Shown piece after piece: positions 1 to 12,939 of a stretch of 64,000 nt of DNA. Under the pieces are notes generated by a model. It ran no database searches. It had not been told where the DNA came from and was given only the letters and a program-made list of their open reading frames with translations. A program made the position numbers and the translations under genes. Every line of letters starts with the position of its first letter. Positions within the stretch are counted from its first letter, which is position 1. Source of the stretch: Sphaeramia orbicularis (Eukaryota; Chordata; Actinopteri; Kurtiformes; Apogonidae); contig NC_043973.1 in NCBI RefSeq assembly GCF_902148855.1, forward strand, positions 54,275,932 through 54,339,931, in the 5' to 3' direction.

Positions 1-2101
<2,101 letters not shown>

Positions 2102-2104
2102 TAC

Positions 2105-2138
<34 letters not shown>

Positions 2139-2139
2139 A

Positions 2140-2172
<33 letters not shown>

Positions 2173-2190
2173 GTAGATAGATAGATAGAC
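2102..2190. repeat. (TA)n/(TG)n plus (GATA)n microsatellite
   Basis: Right-hand half of the microsatellite split by the Tc1 element, ending in a short run of GATA units at about 2174-2190. Confidence 0.9.
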
Positions 2191-2285
2191 TACAGTCTAA
2201 CAAAACTAATCATTATATTATGACTTCGTTCTCATAATGACAAGCGTGTTTATTTTCTTTCAGACTGGATCAGACATGTGTCTGA

Positions 2286-2520
2286 TTACCTCTGCCAGGA
2301 GGCATTGTGATCACTTTGCTTTGTGTGTCTGTGTGCGTGCGTGTTTGTTTGTTTGTTAGCAAGATACCTCAAAAAGTTATGGACAGATTTTCATGAAATT
2401 TTCAGGAAAAGGTTGATACTGGCACAAGGAAGAAATCACTAAATTTTGGTGGTGACCGGGGAGGGGGGGGGCAGATCTTTCTTGGCAGAGGTCTGCACTC
2501 TCCAAGTGCTTTTCTTGTTT
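2286..2520 (+). repeat. Dispersed repeat, copy 1
   Basis: This stretch has an inverted second copy at 22738-22977. Shared parts, in order, are a TTACCTCTGCCAGGAGG start, a GT-rich run with TTTGTTTG units, CAAAAAGTTATGGAC, TGATACTGGCACAAGGAAG, a G-rich run, and a CGGAGGTCTGCACTC-like end. It resembles a short dispersed repeat common in fish genomes. I cannot name the family, and it has no coding capacity. Confidence 0.75.
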
Positions 2521-3840
2521 ATGATTTGCTTCAGTCTGGATGTAAAACATGAGCATTTTAAACATTATCATGTGGTGAAACGTCTTCATGGTTCTTTCGA
2601 ATAAATAGAGGTTAAATTTTTGTCAAAACGTTTTCTCAGATGAACTTCAGCAGAGACAAGCTCCTCCCACCATCCGTATGAGGTAATCAGGTGACTGTGG
2701 CCATGGAAACCGTGGCCCAGCAGCGTGAAGAGGAAACACCAGTCGGGTCATGTGACCAGAGTGTTGTCATCTGTTTTCAACATCCAAGCATCAGGAAGCA
2801 GCAAGTGAGAGTGTGGTCACACACAGACACGCAACATCGCACAACGTGAGGACACTGGCACGCAATGTGGTCTGATCACACAAGTACGCACAATGACAGG
2901 AAGACGCACAACATCAACACCAATGTACACAACATCAACACCAATGCACACAACATCAACACAAACGCACACTTTAATACAAAAAGTGACAAAATAATAA
3001 CTGATCAGTTTAATCAATTATCAATATTTAGAATTAAATGATGAAATGAATGAGGTCAAAGGTAACATTTGCTTGAATGAAACAGGAAATGACCTGAAAA
3101 AAATAGAACAGCATGTTCTAGTACTACATATGTACACATGATACTACAAACAAAACAGAACAACTAATGACCTGCAGCCTCTCAGCCAATCAGAGCCCAC
3201 TTACCCCTGACCTTTGACCTGCACCCACTGGCCTACAGATGACCTGGTCCAGGGAAGACGCTGTCATCTGCCCATGGTGCTGATACACCTGGACCTCCAG
3301 GGATGGTTCCAGACCTCCTGGGCCTCTCCACGTCCATCTGTTTCTGGACCTGGACGTGCCCCCCCAGCCCCAGTTCCTCAGGGCTCTGTACTGGGCCCAC
3401 TGTAGTACACACTGCACACACGTATAAGTACAGAGTGACCTGTCCACACTAGGGCAGTGGTAAAGAACACCCAGGTCCTGTGTTCAGGAAAAACCACCTG
3501 GAGGACAAGATGGCGGTGCAGACGCTGAAGGTCCCTCAGAAATGTCCCTCAGGACAGGGACGACTTGGTTCAGGGACAGTCTGTCCCCAGAGCTGCTCTT
3601 GGTTCTCTACAGTCGCTTCCATGTATCCTCATCCGATCTAAATGTGCAGAGGTCAGAGGTCATGGCGTCCGCAGCCATAGAAGCGGGGTCAGCCCGTGCA
3701 GAGATCAGAGGTCAATGAGCCCCGGGTCGTGGTTGGACGAGGACACGTGGCGTTAGTTCCTGATTGGTTCATTTCCATCAGACTCAGTCACTTCTGCTTT
3801 GACTGGTGTCAACGTCACTGTGGTTTAACGGCTGAAATGA
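2521..3840. other. Intergenic, no gene seen
   Basis: Contains a weak tandem of CACAACATCAACACCAATG at about 2900-2975. The rest is unremarkable, with no frame showing a recognisable protein. The last few hundred bases may hold the promoter of the chemokine receptor gene. Confidence 0.5.
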
Positions 3841-3921
3841 AGACGAAAAGCTCAGAGTGAGACGGAGACACAGAGGAGACAGAGAGTGAGACGGCGACAC
3901 AGAGGAGACGGAGACAGCGCG
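3840..3921 (+). other. Possible 5' non-coding exon of the chemokine receptor
   Basis: A purine-rich segment ends in a strong 5' splice site (GCG followed by GTAAGT) at 3921/3922. The next good acceptor on this strand is at 4614/4615, just before the proposed start codon. This is inference from splice motifs only, and the 5' end is unknown. Confidence 0.35.
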
Positions 3922-4254
3922 GTAAGTCCACCTCCGTTCATGTGTCCAATGAAGAGAGACATTTATTCAACTAAACATTTGCATGTTTACAAAGTTTTGG
4001 AACAATATTTAGAACGTTTCTCTGAGGAACACGGTACTAGATACTGTACATGTACTGAACAGAGGAGAACGTCTGTAGGTAGAACAGAGGAGAACGTCTG
4101 TAGGTAGAACCTGGTCTCCTCAGGTCCAGACACAGTTTGTTCAAGGATGAAACCAAACGATTAAACTGTTTGTTTTTAGGTGTTTTTCAACTTTCTTTTC
4201 TGACATTGAATCTGTTTTAGGAGCTTTTGTCAGTTCAGATATTTGAGCCTCAGG

Positions 4255-4556
4255 TGGTTCACTACAGTCCAGTCCAGTCCAGTCCAGTATAGTCTACTAC
4301 AGTCCACTACAGTCCAGTCCACTACAGTTCACTACAGTCCACTACAGTCCAGTCCACTACAGTCCAGCAGAGTCCAGTACAATCCAGCAGAGTCCAGTAC
4401 GGTCCAGTACAGTCCAGTATGGTTCAGTACAGTCCAGTACAGTCCAGGAGAATCCAGTATAGTCCAGTATGGTCCAGTACGGTCCAGTCCAATCCAGGAG
4501 AGTCCAGTACAGTCCAGCACAGTCCAGTACAGTCTAGTACGGTCCAGGAGAGTCCA
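4255..4556. repeat. AGTCCAGTAC-type minisatellite
   Basis: About 30 imperfect units of 10 bp (AGTCCAGTAC, with CTACAGTCC variants) lie in the inferred 5' intron of the chemokine receptor. Frames across it give low-complexity peptides on both strands and should be ignored. Confidence 0.95.
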
Positions 4557-4651
4557 CAGATGTTTATACATTCACTGATCATGTGACACAGTCTGTTCTC
4601 TTTTTTTTCTCCAGACTGAATGACATCATTGTCAAACTAAAACCAGATAGG

Positions 4652-5854
4652 ATGACTTCATCAGCTGACATCATAACTCCATTTTCTGTAGAGGTATAAA
4701 CTCCACCCACACATAGGTCAATATTGATTATCAGTTGTCAATGTCTGATTTTGATTCTGGTCACTTCCTGTCAGGCCTTGACCTCCAGCAGTGCCACGCC
4801 TACTGCGGACACAGACTACTCTGACTATGAAGGTCTGATGTGCAACCGCGCATCAGTGCGGGAGTTCAGGCACTTCTACGAGCCGCCCCTGTTCTGGGCA
4901 ATCACGCTGGTGGGCGGAGTCGGCAACCTGGCGGTGGTCTGGATCTACCTGCACTTCCAACGGCGGTTGAAGACCATGACGGACGTGTACCTGCTGAACC
5001 TGGCCGTGGCTGACCTCCTGTTCCTGGTGACGCTGCCGCTGTGGGCCGCTGAGGCGCTGCATGGCTGGAACTTCGGCTCCACCCTCTGCAAGCTGAACTC
5101 CGCCCTCTACAAGGTGAACCTGTTCAGCAGCATGCTCCTGCTCACCTGTATCAGCGTGGACCGCTACGTGGTCATCGTGCAGACCACCAAGGCTCAGAAC
5201 ACACGGGCGGAACGGCGGCGCTGCAGCCGGCTGGTCTGCCTGGCGGTGTGGGCGGTGGCGCTGCTGCTGGCGTTACCCGAGCTCATCTTCGCCACCACGA
5301 CGCCAACGGAGGAAGTTCTGTACTGCCGCATGGTGTTCCCAGCTCACGTGGGAAACCTGACCAAGATCGCCACGCTGTCACTGCAGGTGACCATGGGCTT
5401 CTGCCTGCCCTTCATCATCATGGCGTTCTGCTACAGCGTCATCGTGGCCACGCTGCTCAAAACGCGCAACTTCCAGAAGCACAAGGCCATGCGTGTCATC
5501 CTGGCGGTGGTGGCGGTGTTCGTAGTATCGCAGCTGCCCTACAACGCCGTCCTGGTGGTGGAGGCGGCACAGGCGTCCAACATGACGCTGACCGACTGCG
5601 AGCAGCTGCGGCGCTTCGATATAACGGGGCAGGTGCTGAAGAGTCTGGCCTACACTCACGCCTGTATCAACCCCTTCCTCTACGCCTTCGTGGGTGTTCG
5701 CTTCCGCCGTGATGTCATGCAGCTGCTGCGTTGCTTCCACCGCAGACCGCTGGCCGCCAAGAGCCCGTCAGGGAAGTCCAGCAGGAGTCCGCTGAGCTCC
5801 GCCAGAACCTCAGTAATGTCCGACTGCGACACCTCACAAGCGCTGTCATTATAG
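4652..5854 (+). CDS. ccr9: C-C chemokine receptor, closest to CCR9
   Basis: Seven-transmembrane receptor for a CC chemokine at the surface of lymphocytes; in mammals CCR9 binds CCL25 and guides T cells to gut and thymus. I read two coding exons, 4652-4693 and 4775-5854, giving 373 residues. The 81-bp intron is phase 0 (GAG/GTATAA ... TGTCAG/GCC). The start MTSSADIITPF resembles mammalian CCR9 (MTPTDFTSPIP). Visible features are an acidic N-terminus with tyrosines in YSDYEG, MTDVYLLNLAVADLLFLVTLP in TM2, DRYVVIV after TM3 (about 143-145), NPFLYAFVGVRF in TM7 (about 313), and a Ser-rich tail ending ALSL as in CCR9. CCR7 is the main alternative; the tail and CRMVFP loop favour CCR9. The exon itself is unusually GC-rich. 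Opening the frame at TTG 4724 instead would read intron. Confidence 0.82.
4694..4774 (+). other. 81-bp intron of the receptor gene
   Basis: GTATAA donor and TTCCTGTCAG acceptor. It is phase 0 and joins a 14-residue first coding exon to the main exon. Very short introns of this size are typical of compact teleost genes. Confidence 0.7.
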
Positions 5855-6194
5855 ACGCAGCGTCCTGCCACATCACACGCCGCCATGTGGACCTAAACTC
5901 TGCCTTCACCTGAACTGTGTCCAGGAGGACGTCACTCCATCAGTCGAGTCAGTGAACATGTTCACAGCCACAACTTTGCAGATAACAGCTCTGAAACTGA
6001 CGAGAAAACACCAAACCAGCTCATACCACCTTAAAACAAAATGAAATCAGTCCATTCTACCTTAAAATGATGCTTGTGCTGCTTTCCCTTTTAGTTTTTC
6101 CAGTTCATTTAAGGTGGAATGTTCTTTCCTGCCTGTAAAATGTGAAGCTCTTCCTGCTGCTGATCTGGGATGACTTGTTTGTTCTGTTTATATT

Positions 6195-6625
6195 TGTTGT
6201 TTACTTTTTGTTATTCTGTTGTTTGTTGTTCAGTTGTTTATTGTTCAAGTTGCTTATTGTTGTTCTGTTGTTTATTCTTCAGTTGTTTATTGTTGTTCAG
6301 TTGTTTATTGTTCAAGTTGTTTATTGTTGTTCTGTTGTTTATTCTTCAGTTGTTTATTGTTGTTCTGTTGTTTATTCTTCAGTTGTTTATTGCTCAGTTG
6401 TTTATTGTTGTTCTGTTGTTTATTGTTCAGTTGTTTATTGTTGTTCAGTTGTTTATTGTTCAGTTGTTTATTGTTGTTCAGTTGTTTATTGCTCAGTTGT
6501 TTATTGTTGTTCTGTTGTTTATTGTTCAGTTGTTTATTGTTGTTCAGTTGTTTATTGTTGTTCAGTTGTTTTTTGTTCAGTTGTTTATTGTTTTTTTCAG
6601 TTGTTTATTGTTTTTTGTTGTTGTG
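6195..6625. repeat. TTGTTTATTGTTGTTCAG minisatellite
   Basis: Mixed 15- and 18-bp units, over 20 copies, lie between the receptor stop codon and a polyadenylation signal, so they probably form part of its 3' untranslated region. Each unit contains TGTTTATT, a forkhead-like core. Confidence 0.93.
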
Positions 6626-6648
6626 CCTGTACCTGACATTAAACTGTG

Positions 6649-6654
6649 AATAAA
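6649..6654 (+). terminator. Polyadenylation signal (AATAAA), chemokine receptor
   Basis: First AATAAA on the plus strand downstream of the receptor stop, about 0.8 kb away. It lies directly after the TTGTTTATT array. Confidence 0.5.
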
Positions 6655-6854
6655 CAGCGTCAGTGGTTTTATTGTGCTTCTCTGATCAGGACGCTCATGG
6701 TACAAACAGGTGTTGGTTCAGTCTGGTTCAGTCTGCCTGAAAAGAGGAAACTGACGAAGTAAACAAGTGGTTTCATGACGTCAACGACAAAAACAGAAAA
6801 AGAGGAAACAGACGACAACGCCTCGTGGTTTAACAGAAAAACATGAGACCCAAG

Positions 6855-7580
6855 AAGAACGAACAAGTACTACCGCACAGGTACAAGTACTACCACACAG
6901 GTACAAGTGCAAGTACTATCACACAGGTACAAGTACTACCACACAAGTACAAGTGCTACCAAAAATGTACAAATACTGCCACACAAGTACATGTACTACA
7001 ACAAAGGTACAAGTACTTTTACACAGGTACAAGTGCAAGTACTACCACACAGGTACAAGTACTACCACAAAGGTAAAAGTACTACCACAAAAGTACAAGT
7101 ACTACCACACAGATACAAGTACTGCCACACAGGTACAAGTACTTTTACACAGGTACAAGTGCAAGTACTATCACACAGGTACAAGTACTACCACACAGGT
7201 ACAAGTACTTTTACACAGGTACAAGTGCAAGTACTATCACACAGATACAAGTACTACCACACAGGTACAAGTACTTTTACACAGGTACAAGTGCAAGTAC
7301 TATCACACAGGTACAAGTACTACCACACAAGTACAAGTGCTACCAAAAATGTACAAATACCGCCACACAAGTACTACTACAAAGGTACAAGTACTTTTAC
7401 ACAGGTACAAGTGCAAGTACTACCACACAGGTACAAGTACTACCACAAAGGTAAAAGTACTACCACAAAAGTACAAGTACTACCACACAGATACAAGTAC
7501 TGCCACACAGGTACAAGTACTACCACAAAATTACAAGTACTACCACATGGGTACAAGTACTACCACATGGGTACAAGTAC
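6855..7580. repeat. 20-bp GTACAAGTACTACCACACAG minisatellite
   Basis: About 36 units of 20 bp with higher-order blocks, such as the segment with TTTTACACAGG repeated several times. It reads as an open frame rich in Tyr, Thr and His in two frames, but this is only the repeat; there is no start context or homology. Confidence 0.97.
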
Positions 7581-7980
7581 TTGGTAGTCTTGGTAGTTCT
7601 TCTTGGTTGTCGTACTTGTCTGTGTAGGTTCTCTTTTGTCCAGGTCATGGTTGTTCTTGGTTCAGCTGGTCTGGTTTCTAGAACCAGATGAGCAGGTTTT
7701 AAGTGAATGGTTCATTTGTGTATTTGTAAATTATTTTTTGTTTGTAAATGTAAAATAAGCTCCTTGAGAAACTCATGATAATATGTGTTTGTGTAAATAA
7801 GTCATAAACAATATTAGTATTAGTAGTATATAATCTACTACTAACTGGTCCTTTTACTGGTACACTAGTATTAGTATTAGTAGTATATAATCTATTACTA
7901 GTATCAGCTCCATTTGAACCCATTCAACTCGTTTTTAGGTTCTACTTGTCACTAACTGTAGTTTGAGGTACGGTATAAAC
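7581..7980. other. Short intergenic spacer between two arrays
   Basis: AT-rich, with a tandem pair of AGTATTAGTAGTATATAATC at about 7815-7900. Nothing coding is visible. Confidence 0.5.
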
Positions 7981-8560
7981 TCAGACGCAGAACACATACT
8001 TCAGATTCATACAGCAGTACAAGTACTTCAGATTTATACTGCAGTATAAGTACTTCAGATTTATACTGCAGTATAAGTACTTCAGATTCATACTGCAGTA
8101 CAAGTACTTCAGATTTATACTGCAGTATAAGTACTTCAGATTTATACTGCAGTACAAGTACTTCAGATTTATACTGCAGTATAAGTACTTCAGATTTATA
8201 CTGCAGTACAAGTACTTCAGATTTATACTGCAGTATAAGTACTTCAGATTCATACTGCAGTACAAGTACTTCAGATTTATACTGCAGTATAAGTACTTCA
8301 GATTCATACTGCAGTACAAGTACTTCAGATTTATACTGCAGTATAAGTACTTCAGATTCATACTGCAGTATAAGTACTTCAGATTTATACTGCAGTACAA
8401 GTACTTCAGATTTATACTGCAGTATAAGTACTTCAGATTCATACTGCAGTATAAGTACTTCAGATTTATACTGCAGTACAAGTACTTCAGATTTATACTG
8501 CAGTATAAGTACTTCAGATTTATACTGCAGTATAAGTACTTCAAATTTATACTGCAGTAC
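7981..8560. repeat. 27-bp minisatellite (CTGCAGTATAAGTACTTCAG core)
   Basis: About 21 units of exactly 27 bp, so the minus strand reads as a 200-residue frame of a nine-residue repeat (YLYCSINLK). The unit holds three small palindromes: CTGCAG, AAGTACTT and a TATA-containing step. The sparse third-position changes look like array drift rather than coding selection. Confidence 0.97.
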
Positions 8561-8689
8561 AACACCGTTTGTAGAGTTGTGGGTTCAAAGTGTCCAAGGG
8601 AAAGTCTCAGTTTTAAAACCACTTCCTGTTGAGATCGAAAAGATAGTTTTCATCTGACAGTAAATAATGAGTTTCCATGAAGACACATC

Positions 8690-8702
8690 ATCATCACCAT
8701 CG

Positions 8703-8738
<36 letters not shown>

Positions 8739-8740
8739 CC
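8690..8740. repeat. (CAT)n microsatellite
   Basis: Simple CAT/CATCAC repeat. Confidence 0.95.
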
Positions 8741-9126
8741 TCATCCTAAGCCTAAACCTAAACCTGACCCTTAAAATAGTAAAGGTAGTCAACCTTTAGA
8801 ACAGAGCTCATGTTGAACTGAAGCAGCAGAAACTCCACCAGCTTCTACTAAGAACTGAAGATGAAGAACTTCAGCTGTACCACCACAGGAGGATGGTTCT
8901 GTTGGATCAGATGGTTCTGCTGATTCAGATGGTTCTGTCAGTTCAGATGGTTCTGCCGTAAACATCAGTTTCTGGTTTGTGTCAGTGGATCTGTCCTTGA
9001 GGTTGGATTCACACCTACTTCCTTTGGTTCATTTAAAACGGACTGGAGTTCATTTACCTGGGAAGTCCAGACTTTTTTTTAGGTGTGAATACAAACATGT
9101 GACCTCTGATTTTAACCAAACAAGTG
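8741..9126. other. Intergenic, weakly repetitive
   Basis: Contains three loose copies of CAGATGGTTCTG (about 8895-8955). No gene is seen. Confidence 0.5.
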
Positions 9127-9236
9127 GACCCGGACCGTCTAGAAGACATGGACCCGGACCACCTAGAAGACCTGGACCCAGACCACCTAGAAGACCTGGA
9201 CCCAGACCACCTAGAAGACCTGGACCCAGACCAGAT
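9127..9236. repeat. 24-bp minisatellite (ACCACCTAGAAGACCTGGAC)
   Basis: Four to five units of 24 bp. The matching Pro/Arg-rich frame is a repeat artefact. Confidence 0.9.
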
Positions 9237-9334
9237 CTGTTTGATCTGGATCAGATAAGTCCAGGTGAATCCAGCCTCAGATTCACTGGTTCAGGTTTGA
9301 GTCCAAACTGGATCTGAATTAGATGTTGACCTCA

Positions 9335-9716
9335 GCTGCTTCTTCTTTTCTTTTTCTCCTCTTTCTCCACCTTCTTCTTCTCCTCCCTCTCCTCCTCCCT
9401 TTCCTCCTCCTCCTTCTTCATCACCACCACCTCCTCCTCCCTCTCCTCCTCCTTCTTCTCCTCCACCTCCTTCTCCTCCTCCCTCAATCTCCTCCTCCTT
9501 CTTCTCTTCCTCCACCCCCTCCTCCTTCTTCTCCTCCCTCTCTTCCTCCTCCTCCATCTCCTCCTCCTTCTTCTTCTCCTCCACCTCCTCCCTCTCCTCC
9601 TCCTTCTTCTCCTCCTCCTCCATGTCCTCCTCCTTGTTCTCCTCCACCTCCTTCTCCTTCATCTCCTCCTCCTCCTTCTTCTTCTTCTCCTCCTTCTTCT
9701 CCTCCACCTCCTCCTC
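9335..9716. repeat. (CTC/CTT)n polypyrimidine tract
   Basis: Nearly 400 bp of pyrimidine on the plus strand. It reads as poly-Glu on the minus strand and poly-Ser/Pro on the plus strand. A strand-asymmetric tract this long may adopt triplex DNA. It ends about 0.3 kb upstream of bfsp2. Confidence 0.95.
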
Positions 9717-10022
9717 TAACCTGTCTTCATCTCATCTGTGTTTTATTGCCATATATTAACCTGTGTTAATGGCGTGAAGGCGTTTGGCGGACATGCCTCA
9801 ACAGAAGCTTCTGTTGGGGTGAGGGGTCACCTGACCTGAGGGGGCGTGTGTTCATGACTGTTCCTCCTGCTGACTCAGCTCAACACGCCCTCTGTGTTTC
9901 CATGAGAACAAAGGCCCGGTCGCTGCCGAAACACAAACAGCATGAGGACAAAGCGCCGCTGTTCCAGAACGACGCCATCCCATAAATCCGGGTGTGCGGC
10001 GCTCTCTGCGGTTTGTCACATC

Positions 10023-12933
10023 ATGCCTCTGCCTCGACGCCGCTCTTCGTTCTTAGGACAACCGTCCTGTGAGCGCTCGGCCTCATCCTCCTGTGGCCGT
10101 GTCACCTCGTCTGTCACTGGGGCGCCACGCGGCGTCTACGTGGGGTCCGCCCCTCTCATGGGCGGGGCCTCCGGTCTGGGTACAAGGGTGTCGCGTCGCG
10201 CTCTGGGAATCAGCAGTGTCTTCCTGCAGGGCATGAGGAGCGTTTCTGCACCCGTTGTGCCACGGGCTGGTGAACGGACGGCAGGTCAGGGCGGCGGTGG
10301 TGGCGGAGCGGGCGGTCTTAACAGCTGTCTGATGGAGTACAGGGACAAAGTCCGCGCTCTGGAGCAGCTGAACCAGCAGCTTGAGGAGCAGATCCGCCTC
10401 TGCCTCGACCGCAAAGCGTCCAGCGCCGGCGCCTGGGGGACGCTCCGGAGGGACTGGGAGGATGTCTACAGACAGGTGAGGGGGACAGGGCGGAGCGTAC
10501 AGACAGGCCAGAGGGAGGGGGTGGAGCCTACAGACAGGCCAGAAGGAGGGGGCGGAGCATACAGACAGGTGAGGAGCAGGGACAGAGCCTACAGACAGGC
10601 CAGAGGGAAGGGACGGAGCATACAGACAGGTGAGGGGGAGGGGATGGAGCATACAGACAGGTGAGGGGGAGGGGATGGAGCATACAGACAGGTGAGGGGG
10701 AGGGGATGGAGCATACAGACAGGTGAGGGGGAGGGGATGGAGCATACTGCAAAAGGAGCCTCGTTGAAATGTCTGAAATAATCAATTAGACTGGCATGGT
10801 CTGAACTGTAGTTTTTATGTCAGGTGACCTTTAACCTCTGATGAACTGAACCGACAGAACCAGTAAATCAGACGTTGATGGCGTTGAATGGTTGTAGCAT
10901 CAGGTGAAACAGATTAAAGACAAGTCCAGGTCCAGACGAAAAACCTTAATGTTGATGAACTCTGACCCTGATCATTAATAAACCAATCCAATCCTTTTAT
11001 GTCATTGTTTAGTGTCACATGACTGACGGTACCAGAGCTGGTGATTGACAGGCTGATCAGGGACCTGTGTCGCCATAGTAACCATCAGTCACATCCATGA
11101 GTTGGACTGATGTTGAACCTGTTGAACCCTGGTGTTAAAGTGGGAGCTGGAGGGTTGGCAGGTCTGTGCTGCCCCCTGCTGGATGCAGCTGCTCACAGCA
11201 CTGTGTTTTCCTGCAGGTCAGTGAAGCCATCCTGGACAACGCCCGGCTTATGCTGCAGACGGAGAACGTTCAGGCCAACGCTGAGGACTTCAAGGACAGG
11301 TCAGAGGTCACCCAGTCCTCATTGGTCGAGTTTCCACCACTGTCATGTATTTGCATCTGAAGGATCACAGTAGGTGGAGCTCAGTGGGTGTGTCTGTTCT
11401 GCTACATCAGTGCTTCTCTGATAAAAAACACACACGTACTCATCTGTTTTCTGTCATTGTTCAGATACTTCATGTGTTCATGCCTCAGTGGTTTTGGTCT
11501 CTTAGGTCCGACGTCGCGTCCACTTCCTTGTTGTTTGTCTCTTGTTCAAAGTCAATCTGGTTCAGGTTAAAGTTGTGCATTTTCAAAACGACACCCCCTA
11601 CAGGTATGAGAACGAGCAGCCGTTCAGGAAGGCGGTGGAGGAGGAGATCAGCTCACTGTACAAAGTCATTGACGACGCCAACCTGACGAAGGCGGAGCTT
11701 GAAGAGCAGATGGAGAACATGAGGGTGGAGCTACGCAGCCTGGAGCAAAACCATGAGCAGGTTTGTGCATCTTACATAGGGTATGCTGCAATGGCTGATG
11801 GGAGCTGTAGTGGTACATAGGGTATGCTGCAATGGCTGATGGGAGCTGTAGTGGTACATAGGGTATGCTGCAATGGCTGATGGGAGCTGTAGTGGTACAT
11901 AGGGTATGATGCAATGGCTGATGGGAGCTGTAGTGGTACATAGGGTATGATGCAATGGCTGATGGGAGCTGTAGTGCTGTAGCTGACAGGCTCTACTCAC
12001 CTGTGCAGGACGTACGTGTCCTCTACAGCCAGATGTCGGGACGAGAGGTGGACGAACCCGACGCTCCCATCGAAACCAGTCTGGACCAGATCCTGGCCTA
12101 CATCCGGAACCACTGGGAGAAGGTGACGGAGAGGAACCGGGCTGAGACCGACAGCTACCTGGACTGTAAGGTGAGGACGGGTTCCACGAAGGTTTCACAT
12201 CCAGTGTGGGATGAAATCAACGTGTCTCTGCTTTGGCAAAATATTCATGATGCGTATTTACTGATGAATATTTGTAGGAACTCCTCCTGAACATGGTCAA
12301 CAGACACGAATAACAAATGGAAGTGAACTGAACGGAACTGGTTAAAGAACCAAAGGAACCACATCAAACTGTGTCGATCACAGAAGATCTGGAACGTCTG
12401 AGGTCATGGGTGTGTGTTTGGTGTTTGTTTTGTGCAGGAGGCGCAGTGTGTGAGCAGCAGGCTGAGTCCAGAGGAGGAGCAGGTGGAGGCGCTGAAGGCC
12501 GAGTGCAGCGACGCCGGCGCTAAGATCCAGAGTCTGCAGGCGGAGATCGAGTCCATGAGGGCGCTGGTGAGCTGCATCGACCACACCCTCAGTCACATGA
12601 TCAGTCCCAGTGCGTTAGTGTTCCATTTTGTGCTAAGCTAACTTGTTGCTAACTCATCTTCTTGGTGTTGGTGCGGTGCTGCTGTAGAAGCGTGGTCTGG
12701 AGAACTCCCAGAGCGACGCCCGGCACTGGCATGACATGGAGCTACAGAACCTGGGCTCTGTGGTCGCTAAGCTGGAGGCGGAGCTTGGAGACATCCGTGG
12801 AGAGATTGAGCAGCAGCGACGTGACTATGACACCCTGCTGAGCAACAAGCAACGGCTAGAGCAGGAGATTGGAATGTACCACGGAATTCTGGACGGAGAA
12901 GAGAACCGCTTCCAGCCTGCAGAACCGTCGTGA
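10023..12933 (+). CDS. bfsp2: Phakinin (beaded filament structural protein 2), lens intermediate filament
   Basis: Builds the beaded filament of eye-lens fibre cells together with filensin (BFSP1). Exons: 10023-10475, 11217-11299, 11604-11760, 12009-12170, 12438-12566, 12688-12933. All junctions keep phase and give 409 residues (human about 415). The head has [14 protein letters not shown] and [19 protein letters not shown], near-identical to BFSP2. The rod starts at [19 protein letters not shown] (coil 1A), continues through [13 protein letters not shown] and [20 protein letters not shown], and ends at [15 protein letters not shown], which replaces the usual TYRKLLEGEE motif. As in other phakinins there is almost no tail. 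I chose ATG 10023 because [10 protein letters not shown] matches the family; an in-frame ATG at 9942 would add 27 residues. Confidence 0.94.
10476..10745 (+). repeat. 31-bp minisatellite carrying copies of the bfsp2 exon 1 splice donor
   Basis: Begins exactly at the end of bfsp2 exon 1. The last exon bases plus donor, ACAGACAG/GTGAGG, recur with GT at 10569, 10630, 10661, 10692 and 10723; the final four are 31 bp apart. Related units with GC in place of GT lie between. The frame of exon 1 stays open to 10661. Confidence 0.93.
11774..11990. repeat. 41-bp minisatellite in bfsp2 intron 3
   Basis: Five copies of a 41-bp unit beginning ACATAGGGTATG, starting at 11774, 11815, 11856, 11897 and 11938. 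It starts 13 bp after the exon 3 donor and stops about 20 bp before the exon 4 acceptor, so it fills nearly the whole intron. Confidence 0.97.
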
Positions 12934-12939
12934 GTCCAG

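Noticed and set aside
4724-4774. Signal-peptide-like start (IISCQCLILILVTSCQ) for the chemokine receptor
   Set aside because: It has no ATG, and the segment is better explained as an intron. CCR9 and its relatives have no cleaved signal peptide of this form.
5248-5913. Overlapping frames of 60-154 codons within the receptor exon
   Set aside because: GC-rich shadow frames of the receptor coding exon; no independent features.
6907-7627. Long Tyr/Thr/His-rich frames across the 20-bp array
   Set aside because: Two overlapping frames are open at once, as expected for a repeat without stop triplets.
6855-8560. CRISPR-like regular repeats
   Set aside because: Repeats are directly adjacent with no unique spacers, and the context is a vertebrate genome.
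7981-8622. 213-codon minus-strand frame with a nine-residue repeat, looking like a repetitive protein
   Set aside because: The unit is exactly 27 bp, so any stop-free frame stays open. Similar arrays nearby have unit lengths that do not keep frame, and there is no promoter or signal peptide.
9291-9769. Glu-rich and Ser/Pro-rich frames
   Set aside because: Complementary readings of a CTC/CTT tract.
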